From Ahaetulla prasina (taxonomy: Eukaryota; Chordata; Lepidosauria; Squamata; Colubridae): a stretch of DNA of 64,000 bases. The translations under genes were made by a program, and so were the position numbers. Shown here piece after piece: positions 10,926-20,563 of the stretch. Location: contig NC_080542.1 in the NCBI RefSeq assembly GCF_028640845.1, positions 15,021,901-15,085,900 of the forward strand. Direction: 5' to 3'. Positions within the stretch are counted from its first letter, which is position 1. Each line of letters starts with the position of its first letter. The notes below the pieces were generated by a model, which was not told where the DNA came from, did no database searches, and saw only the letters and a list, made by a program, of their open reading frames with translations.

Positions 10926-13900
10926 GTAAGTATCTTCGTTCTCAGGTGCATCCCTATCACCACCTAAATGCTTTCCTTCCTTCCTTCCTTCCTTCCTTCC
11001 TTCCTTCCTTCCTTCCTTCCTTCCTTCCTTCCTTCCTTCCTTCCTTCCTTGACTTCCTGAAATGAAGCAGTTCCTTTTAACAGCAACGACAGATGAGTCT
11101 TTTTTCTCCACAAACGTTCACTGTCCCCCTGCTTCTTGAGAGGAAAAACATGACTCATCCAGACTGTGGGGTTGTCATGAAAATAGTTTACACGTACTCT
11201 GGTACTTTTTAAATTTTCTTTCCTGTCGTCTTACCGAGGAATGAAATGTAATAGGACAATGTTTTACAAGAAGAGTCCTCCATTCCTCTACCCACAATAA
11301 AATACCTTACATCACCAGACCCCAAATTTTGGGCTTACACAACTTAGAACTACGCCGACTTCAGTCTGACCTAAGCATAGTGCATAAAATTATCTGCCTC
11401 AATGTCCTACCTGTCAATGACTATTTCAGCTTCAACCATAACAATACATGAGCACACAATAGATACAAACTCAAGGCAAACTGCACCAAACTCGATTGCA
11501 GAAAATATGACTTCAGCAACAGTGGTCAATGCCTGGAATGCACTACCTGACTCTGTGGTTTCATCCCAAAATCCTCAAAATTTTAACGTTAAACTGTCTA
11601 CTGTTGACCTCACTCCATTCCTAAGAGGTCTATAAGGGGCATTCATAAGTGCACCAGCATGCCTATCATCCCTGTCCTAATGTTCCTTCTTACTTACTAT
11701 TTTCATGTATTCTAATTATGTTTATACTTTTGCCTGTTATCTTATATACGCTTGACAAAATAAATAAATAAATAAAAAATAAACTAAATGGAAATGGAAG
11801 ACCGTTTCCACAGAATACAAAGACTAAATGTCAAGTTGATTGTAAAATGTTATGTCCATAAGAGGGAAAACATAGAGCTATTAGGACTCCTTTCCCCTTC
11901 TGTTCACTCTGACTTGTTATTGCTAACTTCTAAATTAATCCTAGAAGAGATATCTCATCATGAATTTTGACAGTTTTCTAGAAAACACATCTCAAACAGA
12001 AAAGAAAGCAAACTACAAATGCTTGTTAGTGTGATTCCTAATTCATAAAATCTCGGACTATTGTTTGCTAAAGATTACATTACAGATATCCAGAACAATC
12101 AATATGCTTTAGATTGTGTGTGTGTTTGTAAAAAACTAAAATAAAACAACTGTCAAATTCTGAAGTAGAAATATATGGACATAATTTATAACTCTCATTG
12201 AAGGTTTCTCACTCATAATTACCAACACGCTTTGGCTCTGGCATTTGCTGTAAAGGAGATCAATGAACAGTCCTCAATCTTACCGAATGTTAGCCTTGGT
12301 TTCCACATCGCTACTGACTATCTTGAGGAAATTACAACTTATCATTTAGCACTGGAATTTCTATCTACGAAAGATAAATTTATTCCCAATTACAAATGTA
12401 ATGACCAGACCAATACATTAGCAGTCATTGGAGGACCCCGTACAAAGACCTGTGTTAACATGGCAACTGCTCTGTGTAATTACAAATTTCCTCAGGTAAG
12501 ATCAAAACTGGAAGAAGACCTGAGGTTCAACAGTTATTTATTACTTTCAGAGATTGAATCTGCACGATAACTCTTCTAAGAGGTATCCCAAAACATCAGA
12601 CAAGAATGCAAACAATTCAGAAGTGGATTCAGAAGGTTCTGACCAGCTCTGGAGAACCAGTAGCGGAAATTTTGAGTAGTTTGGAGAACCAGTAAATACC
12701 ACCTCTGACTGGCCCTACCCCCATCCATTCTCTGCCTCCCAAATCCCGGCTGATCAGGAGGAAATGGGGATTTTGTAGTAACCTTTACCTGAAGTGAAGA
12801 GGGAATGGAGATTTTACAGTATCCTTCCCCTAGCGTGGGGTGGGAATGGAGATTTTACAGTATCCTTCCCCTGCCACACCCACCAAGCCATGCCACACCC
12901 ACCAAGCCATGCCCACAGAACCGGTAGTAAAAAAAATTTGAATCCCACCGCTGAAACAATTCATAATCTGCCATGGAAATCAGAACCATTCTTGTTCTTT
13001 AATACAGTATAAAACTTCCTGAGGCCAAGTTATTAGTCTAATAAAGAAAATTCTTGGGTCTTTTCTACCCAAACCAAATAGTTGGGTTATATTAAGACTT
13101 GGCGACTATCTTCAAAAATTAAGCAAGGATACCAATGAACAAACATGCATATTTCCCAGATTACTCTGGAAAAACCCATTTTGCCTCTGTTGTTTTCTTA
13201 CTCCCATTTAGATCACATATGGGTCAGCTCCACTGATGAATAAGGAAATAGAAGCACATTTTGTCAAATGGATGTTTCCAGATGAGATGCACCAACTTAA
13301 AGGAATACTATACTTACTGTTGCATTTTGGATGGACCTGGGTTGGGTTGATTTCTCTGTATGAAGAAGATAGAGAGAGGTTTATTCAAAACAGTGTTTCT
13401 ATCTTTACAGAGAGAGGAATCTGCTTTGGCTTTATAGAAAGCATACCCAAAATAATGTATGGTAATAAAGCTGCTGAGATGGTAAAAGAGGCAGATAAAT
13501 TGTACAAAGTCATAATAGAGAGTAGAGCCATTGCAGTGATCTTGAATGCTGAAATTACAGCTGTGGTAACTTTGAGAACTATTATTTATGTTTTGGATTC
13601 CGATGATATTCCAAAAGAGAGAAAAGCCAAAGTTTGGATTATGACAGCCCAGGTGGCATTCACCTCCATTCTTATGCAAAGACCGTTGCCCATCGATTTT
13701 CTCCATGGTGCACTTTCCTTTGCAATTCACTCGAAGGAACTGACAGGGTTCCGTGAATTTATGCAGAAAAGAAACCCTAACCTAGAAAAAGGAGATGGCT
13801 TTATTAGAGACTTTTGGAAAGATGTATTTGAATGTTCACTCTCCAATGATATTACAGATGGGAATGCTAACAGGATCTGCACAGGAGAAGAGAAGCTGGA

Positions 13901-16900
13901 CACTCTGTCTCAATCTGTATTTGAAATGAGCATGACTGGCCACAGCTACAGCATTTACAATGCTGTCTATGCTGTGGCACATGCTCTGAAGGCCATGCAC
14001 TTCTCCAAGCTAAAAAAAATTAGAATCATTGATGAGAACAGATTCTTTCCATCACCATGGCAGGTAATGTTTGCTAATGCAAAATTCAGGAATGTCATCA
14101 GTTTGTGTAAATTATACTACTTTGTTCCATAGATTGGACCAAAGTTATCTGTTGAGTTTCTAACTTTCTCAATTTGAATTGAGAATTGACAGAATTCTCA
14201 TTTTTTTTAAAAAAAATATATATCAATTATAATATTTTAGTTAGGGAATAGAGTAGATAATGCACATGAAAAGGAGCATAATTCTCTTCCAATTTTCAGT
14301 ATGTAGACTGAAGCAAAATGGTGACAAAAAGCAAAAAGGGGGACGTGGTGGCTCAGGGGCTAGGACGTTTAGCTTGTCGATCGAAAGGTTGGCAGCTCAG
14401 CGGTTTGAATCCCTAGTGCTGCCATGTAATGGGGTGAGCTCCCATTACTTGTCCCAGCTTCTGCCAACCTAGCAGTTTTGAAAGCACGTAAAAATGCAAG
14501 TAGAAAAAATAGGGACCACCTTTGGTGGGAAGGTAACAGCGTTCCGTGCGCCTTTGGCATAGAGTCATGCTGGCCACATGACCACGGAGATGTCTTCAGA
14601 TAGCGCTGGCTCTTCGGCTTTGAAACGGAGATGAGCACCGCCCCCTAGATTCGGCAATGACTAGCACGTGTGTGCGAGGGGAACCTTTACCTTTACCTAG
14701 ACTGAAGCAAAATGTGACAGCTTACTTTTCATTAAGCAAAGGCCAAATTGAAAAGAACTAAGTGAGATTTCCTCATACATCAACTCACAAGGCATCCCTG
14801 GCCTGCTCCCGGATTGCCATAGGCAAGGTGGATGGGAAACCAATGAAGCAACATGGCAGCCAAAAACAAAAGCACATTCCAGACATCTCTCTCTCAAGGC
14901 TGTCTCCCAGGGTTACCCACAACGGCCAGAGTGGAGTGATTTCTACAACCTGTGAAATTGCTCCATTGGTGAATGTGATTGATGACACACCCTGGGGGGA
15001 TGGAGGGGAGGAAACACGGTCATGATTGGGGTGTAAATTAGATGGGGTCAGCGTTGGCTTCACTTGGAATGTGTTGACATGAAGCTCCTAATAAATAACT
15101 ACATTTCTTTGGAAGCTTGGCTCAAAGCTCATGATTTAATTAGGGCATCCATTGGAACCCTGACAGCACCCTTTGAGGAAACCTATTAACTTTCTCATTT
15201 CTTCATTTTCTTCTTAATTTAGTTTCACCATTTTCTGCAGCAGGTCTCCTTTAACAACACTGCTGGGGAAAAGGTTTCTTTTGGTCCCAATGGGGAGTTA
15301 CTAACTGGATTTGATATTCTAAATTGGATCACATTTCCAAACAAATCCTTTCTGAGAGTCCAGATTGGCAAGATTGACCCCATGGCTCCCCTAGAAAGGT
15401 TTCTCACCATTTCTGCCAAGGATGCTGTTTGGCCCGTCATATTTAACCAGGTGTGTCACCTTTCCCACTTTTTAGGAAATTTTTAGTCACTGTCCCATAT
15501 CAATAAATGATTTAAATACAACAATAACACTTGGATTAAATTTTTAGCAGCCTCAGGTTAATGAATTTGCTTACAGAAACTCATGAAAAGAACAACCCCA
15601 AAGCAAAAATTCTTCAATTGAAAATAATCTCACTTTATTTATGAACAGACGTTGCCTCTTTCCATCTGTAATGAGAAATGTCCTCTTGGCCACAGCAAGA
15701 TAAAAGTGGAAGGGAAATTATCTTGCTGTTATGACTGTCGACGGTGTCCGGAAGGGAAGATAGCTGACCAAATGGGTAAGCAAAGAAATGTATTGAATAT
15801 ATCAATGATTTAATAAACGTAAATGGGGCTGAATTTTTAAAACATCTTATGGCGGTTGGAAATCTTGAGGTTCAAGTCATTAGAGGGGCTCTGTGGCTCA
15901 GACTGCTAAGACAGTCTGTTATTAACAGCAGCTGCCTGCAATTACTGCAGGTTCAAGCCCCACCAGGCCCAAGGTTGACTCAGCCTTCCATCCTTTATAA
16001 GGTAGGTAAAATGAGGACACAGATTGTTGGGGGCAATAAGTTGACTTTGTATATAATATACAAATGGATGAAGACTATTGCTTGACATAGTGTAAGCCGC
16101 CCTGAGTCTTCGGAGAAGGGCGGGATATAAATGCAAATTAAAAAAAATATATTGTACAATTCAGAAATGAAATAATTTCATTTTCATAGGTATTTGATGT
16201 TGAGTTTTCTCTAGCTAGCTTGATCCATCCATTTCCCAGCTTTGAATTCTCCTTCTTAGGTATTTGGGAACATAATCTAAATGTTTTTCAGGAAAACCAA
16301 AGTTTCTCGATAGACTATTCAAAATGTTTCCTTTGTACCTTCTTTCTGGAAGTAAAGCTAATTAAAAATATTTGCATTTAAGACAATGTATTCTCCTAGG
16401 CTTTTTGCTTTATTTTATTTCCTAATCCTCCCATTATAACTTATCGAGTTATAAAGTTGTCAATCACATGTAATGACCCTGGGTGCTCTCCTCCCCACAA
16501 ATAACATTTTTTTAAAATCATAAAAACAAAACCAGACAAATTTCAGAGAATGTATTCTGTCTTTTTGGTTTATCATCAGTACTAGTCTTGTCACTACTCA
16601 ATGAGGGGCTGATGAGGTTTGTCTATATATAGGAAACAACCAAGCTCAGATTGCAGCTAGTATTCCACAGGTATCATTCATGATACGTGTAAATTGTGTC
16701 ATGAATTATTTTAAGAAAAAGGAGGAAACATAATCCCTTTGTAAGATACAGAAAGACGCGGTGGCTCAGGGGCTAGGACGTTGAGCTTGTCGATCGAAAG
16801 GTCAGCAGCTCAATGGTTCAAATCCCTAGTATTGCCGTGTAACGGGGTAAGCTCCCCTTACTTGTCCCAGCTTCTGCCAACCTAGCAGTTTCGAAAGCAT

Positions 16901-18120
16901 GTAAAAATGCAAGCAGAAAAAATAGGGACCACCTTTGGTGGGAAGGTAACAGCGTTCCGTGCGCCTTTGGCATTGAGTCATGCTGGCCACATGACCATGG
17001 AGATGTCTTTGGACAGCACTGGCTCTTCGGCTTTGAAACGGAGATGAGCACCGCCCCCTAGAGTCGGCAACAACTAGTACATATGTGCGAGGGGAACCTT
17101 TACCTTTAAGATACAGAACCTTAGTGGATCTAGTGGGGTTATTACTAATTGAGGTTAAAGAAAAACTATATTGTTTCTTTAAATGGTTTTCTTTTTTGTT
17201 TGTTTGTTTCTTTTTTCCCCACAGATTTAGATGATTGCTTTCCATGTCCAGAAGATCATTATCCAAACACAGATCGAAATAGTTGTCTTCAAAAAGCAAT
17301 AACTTACTTGACTTATCAAGAGCCCTTGGGCATTTATTTGCTGGTCATAGCAGTCTCCTTATCTTTCATCTCAGCTTTAGTACTGGGGATCTTTATTAAA
17401 CACCAAGACACCCCCATTGTCAAAGCCAACAACAGGAACCTCACCTACATTCTTCTCATTGCTCTCCTCCTTTCCTTCCTTTGCACTTTGCTCTTCATAG
17501 GGCAACCTGACCAAGTAAAATGTCTCATGCGACAAACTGCTTTTGGCCTAATCTTCTCTGTAGCTCTTTCTTGTATATTGGGGAAAACAACCATTGTGGT
17601 TCTTGCTTTCATGGCCACCAAGCCAGGTTCGAAAATCAGGAAATGGGTGGGGAAAAGGATGGCTATTTCTATTGTCCTACCTTGCTCCCTGGTACAATTC
17701 ACCATTTGTGTAGTTTGGTTGGCCACTTTCCCCCCATTCCCAGATTCTGACATGCATTCCATGGCTAAAGAAATTCTCCTGCAATGTAATGAAGGTTCAG
17801 TCACCATGTTTTATGCTGTGTTTGGCTTTATGGGGTTCTTGACTGCTGTCAGCTTCATGGTGGCCTTCCTAGCTAGGAATTTACCTGACAGCTTCAATGA
17901 AGCCAAATTTATCACCTTCAGCATGTTGGTCTTTTGCAGTGTTTGGGTGTCATTTGTTCCAACCTATCTAAGCACCAAAGGAAAGTACATTGTGGCTGTA
18001 GAGATCTTCTCCATTTTGGCTTCAGCAGCTGGATTACTTGGCTGTATCTTTTACCCCAAATGCTACATTATTATTTTGAGACCTAATTTGAACAAGAAAG
18101 AACAATTAATAAAGAGATAA
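10678..18120 (+). CDS. Vomeronasal type-2 receptor, gene B (complete, six exons)
   Basis: Class C GPCR of the V2R family, 880 aa. Exons 10678-10925, 12204-12495, 13212-14063, 15223-15450, 15649-15775 and 17225-18120 are joined in phase by GT-AG sites without internal stops. The N-terminal signal peptide and Venus-flytrap domain (residues ~1-540) bind ligand. A cysteine-rich linker (~541-605) is followed by seven membrane segments (~620-865) and a short tail ending KEQLIKR. It should signal through Go and TRPC2 in basal vomeronasal neurons. Exon 1 is 9 bp longer and exon 3 9 bp shorter than in gene C. A start 9 bp downstream (10687) aligns better with the paralogues. Expression and ligand cannot be read from sequence; V2R assignment is near certain. 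Confidence 0.92.
10971..11050 (+). repeat. (CTTC)n microsatellite
   Basis: About 20 CCTT units in intron 1 of gene B, 45 bp after exon 1. Confidence 0.95.
11275..11780 (+). mobile_element. CR1-like LINE 3' end (tail GACAAAATAAATAAA)
   Basis: Encodes the C-terminus seen in six other copies here: [18 protein letters not shown] and [12 protein letters not shown], then a ~130-bp 3' UTR and an (AAAT)n tail. Lies in intron 1 of gene B. 5'-truncated. Confidence 0.75.
12204..12495 (+). CDS. V2R gene B exon 2
   Basis: 292 bp between a TGAAG acceptor and a GTAAGA donor. Encodes lobe-1 residues ([52 protein letters not shown]). More diverged from gene C than gene A is. Confidence 0.9.
12618..12953. 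mobile_element. hAT-like MITE (ACCGGT family)
   Basis: 336 bp. The 8-bp target duplication AAACAATT is perfect (12610-12617 and 12954-12961). Contains AGAACCRGT repeats and ends AACCGGTAGTAAAAA...CACCGCTG. In intron 2 of gene B. Confidence 0.75.
13212..14063 (+). CDS. V2R gene B exon 3
   Basis: 284 codons after a CCATTTAG acceptor. Encodes most of the flytrap domain: [115 protein letters not shown]. Three codons shorter than gene C just before the terminal SPWQ. Confidence 0.92.
14327..14698 (+). mobile_element. Sauria SINE, full length
   Basis: tRNA-derived head (GGTGGCTCAGGGGCTAGGAC), conserved core (CCACCTTTGGTGGGAAGGTA), and a 3' end of the BovB-like type (GTGCGAGGGGAACCTTTACC). Flanking duplication of ~21 bp beginning AGACTGAAGCAAAATG (14305 and 14699), as expected for LINE-driven insertion. 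In intron 3 of gene B. Confidence 0.88.
14720..15222. other. Intron 3 of gene B, unique-looking sequence
   Basis: No repeat or reading frame that I recognise; ends in a polypyrimidine-rich stretch before the exon 4 acceptor. Confidence 0.5.
15223..15450 (+). CDS. V2R gene B exon 4
   Basis: 76 codons: [54 protein letters not shown]. End of the flytrap domain. Acceptor ATTTAG, donor GTGTGT. Confidence 0.92.
15649..15775 (+). CDS. V2R gene B exon 5 (cysteine-rich linker)
   Basis: 127 bp, ending in phase 1. Encodes [17 protein letters not shown] then [17 protein letters not shown], the canonical cysteine pattern with the intact CPEG motif. Confidence 0.92.
15880..16148 (+). mobile_element. tRNA-headed SINE with L2-like 3' end
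   Basis: Close relative of the copy at 10120-10390, with the same GCCGCCCTGAGTCTTCGGAG end and an A-rich tail. In intron 5 of gene B. Confidence 0.78.
16149..16742. other. Intron 5 of gene B, no feature seen
   Basis: AT-rich sequence with no recognisable coding or repeat signal. Confidence 0.5.
16754..17107 (+). mobile_element. Sauria SINE, full length
   Basis: Head, core and BovB-like tail as in the 14327 copy. Perfect 11-bp target duplication AAGATACAGAA (16743-16753 and 17108-17118). Ends about 115 bp upstream of exon 6 of gene B. Confidence 0.9.
17225..18120 (+). CDS. V2R gene B exon 6 (7TM domain)
   Basis: Starts [15 protein letters not shown], completing the cysteine-rich linker, then seven membrane spans. 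Hallmarks: [79 protein letters not shown] and [13 protein letters not shown] at 18118-18120. Confidence 0.95.
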
Positions 18121-18331
18121 AGCAGTTTTTATAACAGACCCTTCAATGAAGCAGAATTGGGTTCTTTTACCATTTGGTTTTCTTGCACTTTGCAATTGTA
18201 CATACTTTAATCATGTCTGTGCATCAAGTTGACATACAATGCAGAAGCATGTGATCTCTTCCAAGTTCACATAAGAACCTAGAAAGCTGCTCCTCATCTT
18301 TTGCTTGAAATGTTAGATAATTATTTTAGAT

Positions 18332-18465
18332 CAGGGGTGTCAAACTGGCAGCAAGCAGGCTGGATGTGTCCTGTTCAGGCCTCTCCCACCCCAAGTCCAC
18401 AAAGGGAAAAATCATTGTCGTATGTCACGTAACAGCAATGTGACCCCACAAGTTTGACATTTATG
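18332..18465. mobile_element. Short hAT-like MITE relic
   Basis: Begins CAGGGGTGTCAAACTGGC; the right end (AGTTTGACATTTATG) is a decayed inverted copy. Perfect 8-bp flanks TTTTAGAT (18324-18331 and 18466-18473). Lies ~210 bp after the stop codon of gene B. Confidence 0.6.
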
Positions 18466-18671
18466 TTTTAGATGGAAAGGAACTGTTATTCAAGAAGGCA
18501 ATGTTGTGTGCATTGGTTTTTTTATTTTATAATCTTAAAATGAAGGCTTTGTTTTCTCTTACAGGCCATAACACCCCTGCCCCCTGAAAAAACCCTCCAA
18601 ATATTCTTCACAACCATTCTTTAAAAACTTAGAGGAAAATTTCCACTAATATCCTAACTAAAGGAGAGAGA

Positions 18672-18732
18672 AAGAAGGAGGAAGGGAGGGAGGGAGGGAG
18701 GGAGGGAGAGAGAGAGAGAGAGGGAGGGAGGG

Positions 18733-18804
<72 letters not shown>

Positions 18805-18830
18805 GGATAGATGGATGGATGGAAGGACGG
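18672..18830 (+). repeat. Compound (GGGA)n/(GA)n/(GATA)n microsatellite
   Basis: Purine-rich GGGA and GA units to ~18732, then about 20 GATA units. Interrupted downstream by the DNA element at 18854, with GATA-like sequence resuming at 19551. Confidence 0.95.
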
Positions 18831-18853
18831 ATGAACACACAGACAAACAGAGA

Positions 18854-19550
18854 ACCGTATTTCCTTGAAAATAAGACCGTGTCTTATATTCTTTTGGGCC
18901 CCAAAATAAGCATAGGACTTAGTTATGGGGGTGTCTTATTTTTTCCCATGTATGGGAGGTCCACTTCTTCAGCTTGCTTGTGGGGAGGCAGGAAGCTGTG
19001 CAGCACACCAGTGCCACTGCCGTGAGGTGGAGGGTTGGAGCTGCCCCATCTGCCCTGCCCCAGCTTACCTCAGGGCTCGTGTAGCCAAGCCATCCATGCC
19101 CCAACAGCTGCCTTGCCTCACAGCAGCAGAACCAGCACATCACTCGGCCTCCTGCTCTGTTGTGGCCGCAACTAAGCAGAAGTGAGTTGGAGGCTACATG
19201 GGCTCCTGCTGCACATGGCTCCTGTTGCACATGCCTCCTGGTGCTGTCGCCGGAAGGCAGGTGTTGGGGCATGGATGGCCTGGCTTCAGGGGCCCTGACG
19301 TAAGGTGGTAGGGCAGGTCCAATCCCCACCTCCTGGCAGTGGCACTGACGTGCTGCACAGGGAGCATGGGGTAACTCCACCACCACATCGCCATACCCCA
19401 TAGCTGTGAGGAACCAGAAGAAATGGGTGGATGGGTGGGCAGCTGCGTAGGATCTTAAGTAGGCCTTATTTTTGGGAGGGATTAAACATACAGTTTAAAG
19501 CATGCTAGGTCTTATTTTCAGGATAGGTCTTATTTTCAGAGAAACAGGGT
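18854..19550. mobile_element. TIR DNA element with internal palindrome
   Basis: 697 bp. Ends ACCGTATTTCCTTGAAAATA and, inverted, ACCCTGTTTCTCTGAAAATA. Internal arms ~18985-19115 and ~19240-19370 are mutually inverted (the GCCATCCATGCCCCAACA core occurs in both orientations), giving a foldback structure. No transposase frame, so non-autonomous. Target duplication is unclear (at most AGA). The right half is also present in the minus arm (5711-6015). Confidence 0.65.
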
Positions 19551-20324
19551 AGATAGATAAATAATAGACCTGTTGTTTTAAGTGAGCATAAGTCCCATCA
19601 GACTCACTAGAAAGGCTCATTTTAAACTATATTTGGCAGGCTCAAGAAGATGAACCTACCCTGCTTTGGATCCATGCCTTATGGAATATTCCAACATTAT
19701 TTCTCTCCTTCAAACCATCTTTGATCTCAATCACTTACGTTAAACTGCCACTTTTCATAGCAGAATTTGCTTTAAGATTGACAGAAGATTAAGCAGAAGA
19801 TTGACAAATTGACTGTAACCCATGAACTTCGGTTCTTTTAAAATTGTGTTTTAAATCAATAAAGTTTGGAATCTGATTATAGATATGTATCTGCCCAAAA
19901 TGGTACCACCTTTAGAAAAAAATAAAAGTCCCAACATTTCTTCTTTGGTGCATATGGGGCTGCTCCCATTTTCTCAATCAATATGTTTCATTTTGACATT
20001 TTGCACAAAAGCAAAAAAATAATAATACTATTACATGTAAACTATTATTTTCTAAATTACTTATTAAATTAAGTACCACCTTTGTTCCTTTCTCTCTATC
20101 TCAAGGGAATCCCAGTAAAGATGGAAAAAACTATGAGCCCAGGTTAAAATACTGTATTACATTAATGCAGGCAGAGAAGTACAGGTTTACAAGTAGAGAG
20201 AACAAAAAAGAAGCATATTTAATCTGTGTTACTTCGTTTTAGATAATATTCCTGAAAAGCTGATCGATAATGACCCAGATCATTATTTGAAAAGTAACAT
20301 TCATACTATAATTTGATATTTACA

Positions 20325-20563
20325 ATGCCCATATTTTATACTGAGTTGCTTCTGTTCACAACACTGATTTTATTCTTTTTTCCTAAATTGATGTGCAGTT
20401 CTTCTGTTCACAACTGCAACCTCAGAGGTCCTCTTCCAATTTCTCACAAGTACTATCAGTCTGGAGACATAATTGTTGCTGCTATTATATATCAGGTTTT
20501 CTTTCTTTCAAATCAGATCATTTTTCAAAGTGTTCCTTCTCATGATGTGCTTGATCAATACCT
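20325..20563 (+). CDS. V2R gene C exon 1
   Basis: [20 protein letters not shown] signal segment, then [20 protein letters not shown]. Ends in phase 2 before GTAAGT. Confidence 0.9.
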
